This document shows, one piece after another, positions 38,291-48,817 of a DNA stretch of 64,000 bases. The notes under the pieces are model-generated. The model did not search any database. It saw only the letters and a list, made by a program, of their open reading frames with translations, and was not told the origin of the DNA. Location: positions 170,115 through 234,114 of the forward strand of contig NZ_BARF01000050.1 of assembly GCF_000367365.1 (NCBI RefSeq), given 5' to 3'. The translations under genes and the position numbers were made by a program. The DNA comes from Streptomyces prunicolor NBRC 13075 (GTDB taxonomy: Bacteria; Actinomycetota; Actinomycetes; Streptomycetales; Streptomycetaceae). Each line of letters starts with the position of its first letter. Position 1 is the stretch's first letter.

Positions 38291-40378
38291 TCAATCTTCT
38301 GCGGATGTACTACGGATTTCGCAGGCGTTAGCGTCTTGTTCCAGAGGTTCGGAGGCGGATTCCGGGGTTTCGGGGGCGGAATCGCCCTCCAGAAGCTCCT
38401 CGCCCAGCATCCGCTCGGCCGTCCCGCGGTGCAGCGCGGCGGACGCCGGATCGCCGAGCCGGTCGAGGGTGTCGGCCAGCCGCAGCTGCAGTGCCGCCTG
38501 CAGCCGTACGTCCTCGGCGCGGCGCGCCCACTCGACGGCCTCGTGGCACGTGGCGAGCGACTCCTCGGGGCGGCCCGCGTACTCCTGGACCCGCGCCAAT
38601 TCGCTCAACGCCCTTGCCTGGGCGGCCACATCACCGTTCTTGCGGTACCCGGCGACGGCCGCCCGCCAGTTCCTCAGCGCCTCGCCGTAGCGGCCCGCGT
38701 AGGTGTGCGCGGCGCCGATCCGGCCGTAGAGCCGGGCGGCCTCCGCACGCTCGTCCCGGGCGAGCCGCTGGGCCAGCGCGCGGCCGAACCAGTCGGCGGC
38801 CCGGTCGTGGTCCCCGAGCTCCTGGTGCGCGCCGCCTACGGATTCCATCGCGCGACCGGTCGCATACGGGTCGTTCGCTTCGCGTCCGGCGTCCAGCGCG
38901 GCCCGGTAGCGGGCCAGTGCCTCGGTCGTCCGGCCGGTCTGCGCGTCCAGATCGGCGAGGTTGAGCAGCGCGGCGGCCTTCTCGCGGGGCAGGTCGCGCC
39001 GCTCGGCCACGTCGAGGACGAGGCGGTGGATGCCGTAGAGCTCGGGGGCGGCGGCCTGGGTGCCGAAGTGGGCGACCATCGCGCGCACCAGCTGGGACAT
39101 CAACCGGCGGGCCAGCGTGTCGAGTTCGCCGTCGGCGACCGCGAGGCGGGCGGAGGCGAGCAGGGCGGGCTGGCGGACGCGCAGCCAGTCGGCGGCGGCC
39201 CGGGGGGTCGGGAAGCGCAGCGCGCGGGGCGTGCCGAGGAGTTTCTCGCGGGCCTGGGGGCTGTCGGTCTCGGTGATGGCGCGGCAGGACTGGAGCAGCC
39301 GCACGGTGCGCTCCAGCATGCGGGCGCGGGCCAGCTGGAGTTCGGCCGGGCGGTCCTGGGTCTCGGCGAGGGCGTGCAGGAGGGGCTGGAGGCAGCCGGG
39401 GACCTCGTACTGCGGCAGCGGGGAGTCCAGGGTCCGCAGCAGGCCGGCGGCGACGAAGTCGTCCAGGGTGGTGCGGGCGCCGTTGACGGAGCAGCCGGCG
39501 AGCGCGGAGGCGGTCTGCGGGTCGACCAGGCCGGCCGGAGCGAGGGAGAGCAGTCGCAGTATCCGGGCGGCGGGGCTCGGCAGCGAACCGTAGACGAGCC
39601 GGAAGACGCGACTCAGCGGGGTGCCCTCGTCGCTCTCGGCGTGCAGGTGCTTGGCGAGGTCGGCGACGGCGGTCTGCGGGCGGGCGGCGAGCCAGCCGCC
39701 GGCCAGGGTCAGCGCGGCGGGCTGGGACCCGCAGACCTCGACGAGGCCCTCGGCGGCGACCGGGTCGACGGTGATGCGGACCGCGCCCGTGTAGCGGGTG
39801 AGGAGTTCCAGTGCGGACTTGGTGTCGAGGCCGCCCAGGGTGCACGGGCGGACGTCGGCGATGCCGGTGAGCGGGCCGCCGGAGACGGCGACGACCAGGC
39901 AGTCCGGGGAGTCCGGCAGCAGCGCGTCGACCTGCTCGGCATCGGCCGCGTCGTCGAGCAGGAGCAGCGCCCGGCGGTCGGTGAGGGCTTCGCGCAGGAT
40001 GTCCGAGAGGTCGTCCTCGGAGGCGCCGGCCGGGGTCGGCAGTTCCAGGGCGGTGAGGAGTTCGCGGGCGGTGCGCTCGGTGGGGACGGGGGTGCCGTCG
40101 GGCTCGCTGAGCCGCGCGCGGAACACACCGGCGTCGTAACGGTCAGCGACCTGTCGGACGAGTTCCTCGGCCAGCGCGCTGCGGCCGGAGCCGGGCTTGC
40201 CCGCGATGAGGAGGACCCGCGCGCGGGGGGCCTTGCGGCCCGCGATGGTGTCCAGGCCCGCGCGCTCGATGTCGGCCCGGAGCTCCTTCAACTCTCTTGC
40301 GCGGCCCAGGAATTGACCCTCGGGAGAAGTGTCCTCGGACAGCCTCACGCCGCCGGTGTCCACCGCCTGATCCGTCAC
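38291..40378 (-). CDS. STAND-type ATPase with C-terminal TPR repeats
   Basis: A 695-residue protein. A P-loop (GKPGSGRSALAEELV, about 59) and Walker B (ALLLLDDAAD) belong to an NB-ARC/AAA-like module, followed by winged-helix-like segments (RILRLLSLAPAGLVDPQTASALA). The last 290 residues are TPR-like helical repeats (AALLNLADLDAQTGRTTEALARYRAAL; GRIGAAHTYAGRYGEALRNWRAA). Such STAND proteins act as signal-triggered oligomeric switches; many Streptomyces ones carry a SARP or HTH domain, but none is present here. The GTG at 40378 follows GGGAG with ideal spacing. Partner and signal unknown. Confidence 0.82.
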   Translation of the reverse strand: MTDQAVDTGGVRLSEDTSPEGQFLGRARELKELRADIERAGLDTIAGRKAPRARVLLIAGKPGSGRSALAEELVRQVADRYDAGVFRARLSEPDGTPVPTERTARELLTALELPTPAGASEDDLSDILREALTDRRALLLLDDAADAEQVDALLPDSPDCLVVAVSGGPLTGIADVRPCTLGGLDTKSALELLTRYTGAVRITVDPVAAEGLVEVCGSQPAALTLAGGWLAARPQTAVADLAKHLHAESDEGTPLSRVFRLVYGSLPSPAARILRLLSLAPAGLVDPQTASALAGCSVNGARTTLDDFVAAGLLRTLDSPLPQYEVPGCLQPLLHALAETQDRPAELQLARARMLERTVRLLQSCRAITETDSPQAREKLLGTPRALRFPTPRAAADWLRVRQPALLASARLAVADGELDTLARRLMSQLVRAMVAHFGTQAAAPELYGIHRLVLDVAERRDLPREKAAALLNLADLDAQTGRTTEALARYRAALDAGREANDPYATGRAMESVGGAHQELGDHDRAADWFGRALAQRLARDERAEAARLYGRIGAAHTYAGRYGEALRNWRAAVAGYRKNGDVAAQARALSELARVQEYAGRPEESLATCHEAVEWARRAEDVRLQAALQLRLADTLDRLGDPASAALHRGTAERMLGEELLEGDSAPETPESASEPLEQDANACEIRSTSAED

Positions 40379-40582
40379 GGGCCACACTCCCGTCCCACTG
40401 CACGCGCATAGCCCGCCGGGACTCCGGATCGGGTGATTCCAGAGCCTAGTTCACGCTCTGCGACGAACCGTGCGGAGCGCGGCGGGCACGTCCCCCGATC
40501 GGATCAGCCGATCGTCACACCGGAAGACGCCGAAAGAGACGGAAAGGATGAGGTGTGGGTGAGGTGCAGGTGAGGTGTGGGT

Positions 40583-41209
40583 TCAGGACTCGAAGGGACG
40601 CGCGGGCCACGGCGCCTCCGCGGGGCGCAGCGCGTCGACGCCGTCGCCGTGCCGGGCGGCGACCAGCGCGAGGACGCCGACGGCGAGGCAGTTGTTGTGC
40701 AGCTCGCCGGCGAGGACCCCGCGGACCAGGTCGTCGAGGGGCACACGCGCGTGCTCCATGTCGGCCTCCTCGTCCTCGACCTCGAAGCGCCGTCCCTCGG
40801 CCTCGGACAGGTTCCGGGCCAGGAAGATGCGGATGGCCTCGGAGCAGCCGCCGGGCGTGGTGTAGACGTCGGTCAGCACCCGCCAGTCCTCGGCCTTGAC
40901 GTGCGCCTCCTCGTACAGCTCGCGCTGGGCGGCGTGCAGCGGGTTCTCGCCCGGGATGTCGAGCAGTCCGGCCGGGATCTCCCACAGCTTCTGCCGTACG
41001 GGGTGGCGGTACTGCTTGATGAGCAGGACCCGGTCCTGCTCGTCGAGGGCGAGGATCGCCACGGAGCCGGGGTGGACCTGGTAGTCGCGGTGCACGACCG
41101 TGCCGTCGGGCATGACCACGTCGTCGGTGCGCACGGAGGTCTTGTTGCCGACGAAGGGGGTCACGGTCGCCCGGATCTCCCACTCCTCCGGGGTGTCCTT
41201 GATCGTCAT
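40583..41209 (-). CDS. Nudix hydrolase, ADP-ribose pyrophosphatase-like
   Basis: A 208-residue Nudix enzyme predicted to split ADP-ribose or similar nucleotide sugars into AMP and ribose 5-phosphate. The strand IKQYRHPVRQKLWEIPAGLLD and the box GENPLHAAQRELYEEAHV contain the metal-binding REL-EE residues; the family's ETGL is altered to EAHV, a small variation seen in this subgroup. The ATG follows GGAGGG. It lies downstream of pyrG on the same strand, beyond a terminator-like hairpin. Confidence 0.9.
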   Translation of the reverse strand: MTIKDTPEEWEIRATVTPFVGNKTSVRTDDVVMPDGTVVHRDYQVHPGSVAILALDEQDRVLLIKQYRHPVRQKLWEIPAGLLDIPGENPLHAAQRELYEEAHVKAEDWRVLTDVYTTPGGCSEAIRIFLARNLSEAEGRRFEVEDEEADMEHARVPLDDLVRGVLAGELHNNCLAVGVLALVAARHGDGVDALRPAEAPWPARPFES

Positions 41210-41280
41210 GCGATGTCCCTCCACACGTACACGAAACACGTACCCGAAACACACGTACACGGACGTCACTTGAGAAAACG

Positions 41281-41317
41281 GCCGGGGTGCACACCTTTTG
41301 AAGGCGCGCACCCCGGT
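41281..41317 (-). terminator. Hairpin after pyrG
   Basis: GCCGGGGTGC on the left pairs with GCACCCCGGT on the right, with further CCTT/AAGG pairing inside a two-mismatch stem, 19 bases downstream of the pyrG stop. The flanking 41225-41265 carries short ACACGTACAC direct repeats. Confidence 0.7.
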
Positions 41318-41335
41318 CACCGTACAACCTTCGTA

Positions 41336-43018
<1,683 letters not shown>

Positions 43019-43551
43019 GGCCAAGAGGGGGCTCCCGTGGTCGCGGTCTGGGGTGCGGTGCGGCTGCCCGCCCGGAGAACCCGGGTTTTTCTGGAGGCGC
43101 CGTCGCTGCGGTTCGGGGGTTTCTTGCCCACCGGTCCACGGGCTACCAGGGTATCAGCGCCCGGAGGGGATGGCTTCCGGCCACGCTCCGCGCCCGCCTC
43201 GACACGGACGCGACCTGCATCGACATGAACAGGCCTCCCGTCGACACAGACGCGCCCTGGTTACCTGCTTCTCACCGGGTGCTCACCCGTTCGGCCCAGG
43301 TCCGTTGGCGAGAGCGGCACACAGATCATCTACGTGCGTCGTATCCTGCTCGGACACTCGCTGCCGAGCCGGTCCGGAACACGGCACCACCCCCGCCCGT
43401 ATATCCCGGAACAACGAGAGCTCGTCAGTTCGTTGAGCAACGACCGTCATTTGCTTCATGCCTCAACGACGCACTACAAACGATCCCTTGACCGCACACA
43501 GCGACCGCCCCTTTTTCGTGGGGCGACGTGGCCGTTCGACTGGAGTTGCAC
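43019..43551. other. Divergent intergenic region between pyrG and the GH15 gene
   Basis: About 530 bases with no supportable gene; the short open frames here lack coding character and ribosome-binding sites. The right 120 bases are less GC-rich and probably hold the promoter of the GH15 gene. I see no long repeat or stable hairpin. The size would allow a small regulatory RNA, but nothing in the sequence shows one. Confidence 0.5.
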
Positions 43552-45354
43552 GTGGCCGGGCGCATCGAAGATTACGCACTCATCGGAGACATGCAGACCG
43601 CTGCCCTGGTCTGCCGGGACGGGACGGTGGACTGGCTCTGCCTGCCCCGATTCGACTCCCATGCCATCTTCGCCGGTCTGCTCGGCACCGAGGAACACGG
43701 CTTCTGGCGGCTGGGCCCGGCCCATGCCGCCGACGCGCCGCCGCCCATGGCGGCCCGGCGCGGCTACCGCGGCGACTCGCTGATCCTGGAATCCGAGTGG
43801 GACACCCCGCGAGGCACGGTCCGCGTGACCGATTTCATGCCCCCTCGCGACGGCGCCCCCCAGCTGATCCGCATCGTGGAGGGCATCTCCGGCCGCGTCC
43901 CGATGCGCTCGGCCCTCCGGATGCGTTTCTCCTACGGCCGGGTCGTCCCCTGGGTGCACAAGCACGAGGGCCGCACGGTCGCCGTCGCGGGCCCCGACTC
44001 CGTGTGGTTCGACACATCGGCGGAGACCTACGGCAAGCAGCTCACGACGTACGCCGACTTCACGGTCGCGCCGGGTGACCGCATCGCGTTCACGATCTCG
44101 TGGGAGCCCTCGCACAAGCAGCCGCCCGCGCTCCCCGAGCCGGAGCAGTCGCTGGAGGCCACGGAGGACTTCTGGCGCGACTGGGTCGACCAGTGCACGT
44201 ACCACGGCCCGTACCGCGAGGCGGTGGTCCGCTCCCTGATCACGCTGAAGGCGCTGACCTACGCCCCCACGGGCGGCATCGTCGCCGCACCCACCACCTC
44301 CCTCCCGGAGGAGATCGGCGGCGTCCGCAACTGGGACTACCGCTACACCTGGCTCCGCGACGCGGCCATCACCCTCTCCTCGCTCCTGCGCACCGGCTAC
44401 CGCGAGGAGGCCCGCGCCTGGCGCGAGTGGCTCCTGCGCGCCGTCGCCGGCGACCCGGAGAACCTGCAGATCATGTACGGCATCGCCGGCGAGCGCGAGC
44501 TCGGCGAGGCGGAGCTGGACTGGCTGCCGGGCTACGAGAACTCGGGCCCGGTCCGGGTCGGCAACGGCGCCGCGCACCAGCTCCAGCTGGACGTCTACGG
44601 CGAGGTCACCGAGGCCCTGCACCTGGCCCACATGACGGGCCTGGCCCGCAACGACTACGCCTCCCTCCTCCAGCTGAAGCTGATCCGCTACCTGGAGAAG
44701 CACTGGGACGAGCCCGACGAGGGCATCTGGGAGGTGCGCGGCCCGCGCCGCCACTTCGTGCACTCGAAGGTGATGGCCTGGGTCGCGGTCGACCGCACGA
44801 TCAAGCTGATCGAGTCGGGCGACGCGGACGGCCCGCTGGAGAAGTGGCGCGAACTGCGCGACGACATCCACCGGGACGTGTGCGAGCGCGGCTACGACAA
44901 GGAGCGCAACACCTTCACGCAGTCGTACGGCTCGAAGGAGCTGGATGCCTCGCTGCTGCTCATCCCGCAGATGGGCTTCCTGCCCCCGGACGACAAGCGC
45001 GTGATCGGCACGATCGAGGCGATCCAGCGCGAGCTGTCCACGCCGGACGGCTTCATCCTGCGCTACCCCACCTCGGGCACGGACGAGGGCGTCGACGGCC
45101 TCCCCGGCGACGAGGGCGCGTTCCTGGCCTGCTCGTTCTGGATGGCGGACGACCTCGCGATGATCGGCCGGGTCGACGAGGCCCGCAAGCTCTTCGAGAA
45201 GCTCCTGTCGCTCCGCAACGACCTGGGCCTCCTCGCCGAGGAGTGGGACCCGCGCCTGCAACGCCAGGTCGGCAACTTCCCGCAGGCCTTCAGCCACGTC
45301 CCCCTGATCGACACGGCGCTGCGGCTGACGGCTTCAGGGGCCTACGGCGGCTGA
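43552..45354 (+). CDS. Glycoside hydrolase family 15 protein (glucoamylase/trehalase-like)
   Basis: A 600-residue GH15 enzyme. An N-terminal beta-domain begins with IEDYALIGDMQTAALVCRDG and VDWLCLPRFDS; the (alpha/alpha)6 catalytic domain carries NWDYRYTWLRDAA and, near the C-terminus, LLAEEWDPRLQRQVGNFPQAFSH in parts, where the glutamates are the predicted acid and base. Actinobacterial relatives include trehalases as well as glucoamylase-like proteins, so the substrate (trehalose, maltodextrin or glucans) is uncertain. No signal peptide, so it acts inside the cell. I choose the GTG at 43552, six bases after GGAG; a GTG eight codons upstream is less likely. Confidence 0.92.
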   Translation: MAGRIEDYALIGDMQTAALVCRDGTVDWLCLPRFDSHAIFAGLLGTEEHGFWRLGPAHAADAPPPMAARRGYRGDSLILESEWDTPRGTVRVTDFMPPRDGAPQLIRIVEGISGRVPMRSALRMRFSYGRVVPWVHKHEGRTVAVAGPDSVWFDTSAETYGKQLTTYADFTVAPGDRIAFTISWEPSHKQPPALPEPEQSLEATEDFWRDWVDQCTYHGPYREAVVRSLITLKALTYAPTGGIVAAPTTSLPEEIGGVRNWDYRYTWLRDAAITLSSLLRTGYREEARAWREWLLRAVAGDPENLQIMYGIAGERELGEAELDWLPGYENSGPVRVGNGAAHQLQLDVYGEVTEALHLAHMTGLARNDYASLLQLKLIRYLEKHWDEPDEGIWEVRGPRRHFVHSKVMAWVAVDRTIKLIESGDADGPLEKWRELRDDIHRDVCERGYDKERNTFTQSYGSKELDASLLLIPQMGFLPPDDKRVIGTIEAIQRELSTPDGFILRYPTSGTDEGVDGLPGDEGAFLACSFWMADDLAMIGRVDEARKLFEKLLSLRNDLGLLAEEWDPRLQRQVGNFPQAFSHVPLIDTALRLTASGAYGG

Positions 45355-45410
45355 CACCGGCGCCGGGGTGATGAATCCGCGGACCACTTGACATCACTAC
45401 CGGGAGAATC

Positions 45411-45620
45411 ATGACCGTCAGCAAGAACATCAACAACCCCGTGGGCCAGGGCGGCGGCAAGCGCAAGAAGCAGTCCCGCGCCGAACGGCAGAACCACGGT
45501 CCGCACCGCAACCTCGACCGCCAGGGCGCGGCCGACCAGAAGGCGGAACTCGTGCGCAAGATGCGCGAGAAGGCAGCCGAGGCCGCCGGGCAGACGGGCG
45601 ACGACACCGCGAAGAGCTGA
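45411..45620 (+). CDS. DUF6243 small basic protein
   Basis: A 69-residue, highly charged protein (MTVSKNINNPVGQGGGKRKK..., Arg/Lys/Gln-rich then Lys/Glu/Ala helix), matching the DUF6243 family of Streptomyces. No cysteine, membrane helix or signal peptide. Function unknown; charge and size suggest nucleic-acid association or disorder. The ATG follows GGGAGA; the gene starts 56 bases after the GH15 gene and ends before a strong hairpin. Confidence 0.85.
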   Translation: MTVSKNINNPVGQGGGKRKKQSRAERQNHGPHRNLDRQGAADQKAELVRKMREKAAEAAGQTGDDTAKS

Positions 45621-45643
45621 CGCCCGGCCGATCCTTACGGCTT

Positions 45644-45683
45644 GGTGACGTGCGGCGGCCCAGCGCGACCGCCGTACGTCACC
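45644..45683 (+). terminator. Terminator after the DUF6243 gene
   Basis: Fifteen-base arms GGTGACGTGCGGCGG and CCGCCGTACGTCACC pair at 14 positions plus one G-T, around a 10-base loop. Confidence 0.8.
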
Positions 45684-45733
45684 GGCCTAGGCTGGGAGCG
45701 GACAAAAGCCCCTTTTCTGAAAGGGGGGCGGCC

Positions 45734-47116
45734 ATGGCTTCCCTCTCGACGGCGAGCGCGGCTCTGACCGCGTTGCGCGAGGATCTGGTCGGCGACGTGT
45801 TCGCCCCGGGGGATCAGGGTTACGACGACGCCCGAGTCGTCTACAACGCGATGATCGACCGGCGTCCCGCCGTGATCGCCCAGTGCGTGGACGAGGCCGA
45901 TGTCGTACGGGCCGTGCGCTTCGGGCGCGAACTGGACCTGCCGATCGCGGTGCGCGGCGGCGGCCACAGCGTCGCGGGCATGGCACTGGGCGACGGGGCG
46001 CTCGTCGTGGACCTGCGCCACATGCGCGAGGTCACGGTCCATCCCGCGGCCCGGGCCGTACGGATCGCCGGCGGGGCCACCATGAGTGAACTGGACGGCG
46101 CGACCCAGGAACACGGTCTCGCCACCACCGGCGGCCGGGTCTCCACCACCGGTGTCGGCGGCTTCGTCCTGGGCGGCGGCACCGGCTGGCTGGACCGCGC
46201 CTTCGGTCTCGCCGCCGACAACCTGCTCGGCGTCGACCTGGTGACCGCCGATGCGACCGTGGTCCACGCGAGCGCCGAGGAGAACCCGGAACTCTTCTGG
46301 GCCCTGCACGGCGGCGGCGGAAACTTCGGCATCGCCACCGCGCTCACCCTGAGACTGCACGAGCTGCCCGAATTCTCCATCGCCATGGTGATGTACGAGC
46401 CCGAGCACGGCCCCGACGTCGTCCGCACCTACCGCGAGATCATCGGGACCTGCCCGCAGGAGGCGAGCGGCGGAGTCATCTATCTGACCGCCCCGCCCGA
46501 GGAGTTCGTCCCCGAGCACCTGGTCGGCAAGCGGCTGTGCGGCGCGCTGATCACCTACGTCGGCGCCGAGGAGGACATGCGCAAGCTCGCCCAGCCGCTG
46601 CTGGCCCTGCCGCACGAGATCGAGATCGTCACCGCCCTGCCCTACGCCATGTTCCAGACGATGTTCGACGATCCGCCGGGTATGCGGAACTACTGGTCGG
46701 CCGAGTATCTGACGGGCGCGCCCGACGAGTTCACGGACGTCTTCTGCGCCCTCGGCGAGAGCATGCCGGTCCCCACAGGCACCCAGCACGTGCTGTTCCC
46801 GCAGGGCGGCGCGATCGCGTCCGGACCCGCCGAGTACCCGCTGCCGTTCCGGAACGCGCCCTGGGCCGTGCACCCCTTCGGCATGTGGGAGGACCCGGCG
46901 GACGACGAACGCTGTATCGCGTGGGTCAGGGACGTCCAAGCCCGGGTCCAGCCATGGAGCACCGGCGCGGCCTACCTCAACTTCATCGGCGACGAGGGCA
47001 CCGACCGGGTGACGGCGGGCCTGGGCGCCGAGAACACCCGGCGGCTCGCGGCGGTGAAGCGGGAGTACGACCCCGACAACGTTTTCCGCTTCAACCACAA
47101 CATCGGGCCGGCCTAG
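45734..47116 (+). CDS. FAD-binding oxidase, berberine bridge enzyme-like
   Basis: A 460-residue flavoprotein of the PCMH (VAO) superfamily with a C-terminal BBE domain. The FAD segment includes AVRGGGHSVAGM (about 73-84), where the histidine is a likely covalent FAD attachment site, and GGFVLGGGTGWLDRAFGLAADNL in parts. The BBE motif YDPDNVFRFNHNI ends the protein. Such enzymes oxidise sugars, alcohols or secondary metabolites with O2. There is no signal peptide. The ATG follows AAGGGGGG. No biosynthetic cluster surrounds it, so substrate is unknown. Confidence 0.9.
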   Translation: MASLSTASAALTALREDLVGDVFAPGDQGYDDARVVYNAMIDRRPAVIAQCVDEADVVRAVRFGRELDLPIAVRGGGHSVAGMALGDGALVVDLRHMREVTVHPAARAVRIAGGATMSELDGATQEHGLATTGGRVSTTGVGGFVLGGGTGWLDRAFGLAADNLLGVDLVTADATVVHASAEENPELFWALHGGGGNFGIATALTLRLHELPEFSIAMVMYEPEHGPDVVRTYREIIGTCPQEASGGVIYLTAPPEEFVPEHLVGKRLCGALITYVGAEEDMRKLAQPLLALPHEIEIVTALPYAMFQTMFDDPPGMRNYWSAEYLTGAPDEFTDVFCALGESMPVPTGTQHVLFPQGGAIASGPAEYPLPFRNAPWAVHPFGMWEDPADDERCIAWVRDVQARVQPWSTGAAYLNFIGDEGTDRVTAGLGAENTRRLAAVKREYDPDNVFRFNHNIGPA

Positions 47117-47159
47117 GCCGAGATGTGCAGAGGGCATCCGCGCAGGTACCGTCCGCTGC

Positions 47160-48806
47160 ATGGACAGCCGTACGGACAGCACATTCGACAGCCAGGGCGC
47201 CGGCATCACCGTTCAGCGGGCGCTGGAGCTGCCCGGGCTGCGCAGTGGGCTGCCGGAGATCCTGGCGGGCGCCGACCGGCTCCAGCGGACCGTGCGCTGG
47301 GTGCACGCGGGCGAGGTCCCGAACATCGCCTCCCTCCTCAAGGGCGGCGAACTCCTCCTGACCACGGGCTACGGCCTCGGCACGCGCCCGGCGGAGCAAC
47401 GCGCGTTCGTCCGCACCCTCGCCGAGCGAGGCATCGCGGCCCTGGTCGTCGAACTCGGCCCGCGCTTCGACCGTCTCCCCGCCACCTTGGTCGAGACGGC
47501 TCGCGCGACCGGCCTCCCCCTCGTCCAGCTGCACCGCGAGGTGCCGTTCGTCGCGGTCACCGAGGAGATCCACACCGAGATCGTCAACGGCCACTACGCG
47601 CTGCTCCAGCAGGCCGAGGAGGTCCACCGCCGCTGCACGGAGGCCTTGCTCGGCGGCGGCGGGATCCCCCAAGTCCTGGGCATCCTGGCCGACTTCAGCG
47701 GCAACCCGGTCTTCCTGGAGACCCCGGACGGCCAACTCCTGTACGCGGCAGGGTCAGGACCTGAGGGCGCCGACCCGCTCCAGGTGTGGGAGGGGCTGCG
47801 CGGCCAGCACAAGGACGCCTCGCCGCCCGCCGGTTCGGTGATCGTGGAGGTGCCCGGCGGCGGTCCCGGTACGGGTTCGGTGCGGGCGCGGATCGTCCTG
47901 CTTCCCGTACGGGGGCCGCTCGCCCCCGTGCACCGCATCGCCGCCGAACGGGCCGCCGACATCCTGGCCGTGGTGCTGATGCAGGCCCGCCAGGAGGAGG
48001 AGCTGGCGGCACGCGGACGCGGCGACTTCCTCACCGACCTCGCCGAGGGCCGCATCGCCGCCGAGGACGCCCCGGCACAGGCCCGCGTACTGGGCTTCAA
48101 GCCCGGCACCAGCCCGCTGCTGCCCGTGGTGATGCGGCTGGGCGACGCCCTGGCCGCCCCCGGCGGCGGCTGGGCGGTCCTGGCCCGCGCGGTCGCCGAG
48201 GAACTGGCCTCGGTGGGCGTCCCGGTCCTGCTGGGCGTACGACCGGTCGAGGGCCGCGTCCCACTCCTCCTCGGCCTGCGCTCGGAGTCGGAGCGATCGG
48301 CGGTCGCGGATCGAGTGGCGGCGGCGCTGCGAGCGGGAGTCGAGCGGGCCGGCATGCAACGCCCGGGCGCACAGCCGCCGATCGTGGTCGTCGGGGTGGC
48401 CGGCGGCTGGGCGGCGGCGTCGGCGGGGCTGCGACACGCGGCCGATACGGCGACGGCTGCACAGGGCCTGACCGACCAACCCTGGTACGACGCCCGGCGC
48501 CTGGACATCGAGCTGCTGCTGTGGCGCCTGCGCGACCATCCCGACCTGGCGGCCTTCGTGGACCGCGCGATCGGCCCGCTCCGCGACCACGACAACCGCT
48601 CCAAGCCGCCGCTACTGCCCACCCTGGAAACGTACTTGGCCCATGCGGGCCGCAAGGCGGAGACCGCCCGCGAGCTGCACCTCAACCGGCAGACCCTCTA
48701 CAACAGGCTCGCCCGCATCGGGGAGTTGCTCGGCACGGACCTCGAAGACCCGCAGACGGTACTGGCGTTGAGCCTGGCGCTACGGGCCCGCAGGCTCGTC
48801 CCCTGA
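47160..48806 (+). CDS. PucR-family transcriptional regulator
   Basis: A 548-residue regulator. The N-terminal PucR domain (about 15-135: ITVQRALELPGLRSGLPEILAG, GGELLLTTGYGLG) senses a ligand, a central GGDEF-like CdaR region follows, and a C-terminal PucR/CdaR helix-turn-helix has TLETYLAHAGRKAETARELH and LNRQTLYNRLARIGELLGTDL. Relatives activate purine, allantoin or amino-acid-degradation genes. No such catabolic gene is adjacent. Its ATG lies 43 bases after the FAD oxidase gene, so the oxidase is the nearest possible target or operon partner. No clear ribosome-binding site. Confidence 0.92.
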   Translation: MDSRTDSTFDSQGAGITVQRALELPGLRSGLPEILAGADRLQRTVRWVHAGEVPNIASLLKGGELLLTTGYGLGTRPAEQRAFVRTLAERGIAALVVELGPRFDRLPATLVETARATGLPLVQLHREVPFVAVTEEIHTEIVNGHYALLQQAEEVHRRCTEALLGGGGIPQVLGILADFSGNPVFLETPDGQLLYAAGSGPEGADPLQVWEGLRGQHKDASPPAGSVIVEVPGGGPGTGSVRARIVLLPVRGPLAPVHRIAAERAADILAVVLMQARQEEELAARGRGDFLTDLAEGRIAAEDAPAQARVLGFKPGTSPLLPVVMRLGDALAAPGGGWAVLARAVAEELASVGVPVLLGVRPVEGRVPLLLGLRSESERSAVADRVAAALRAGVERAGMQRPGAQPPIVVVGVAGGWAAASAGLRHAADTATAAQGLTDQPWYDARRLDIELLLWRLRDHPDLAAFVDRAIGPLRDHDNRSKPPLLPTLETYLAHAGRKAETARELHLNRQTLYNRLARIGELLGTDLEDPQTVLALSLALRARRLVP

Positions 48807-48817
48807 GGAGCCGTTTC

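Noticed and set aside
40496..40514. Perfect inverted repeat CGATCGG-ATCAG-CCGATCG between the STAND and Nudix genes
   Set aside because: It could be either a terminator of the Nudix gene or an operator of the STAND gene; nothing decides, so no feature is claimed.
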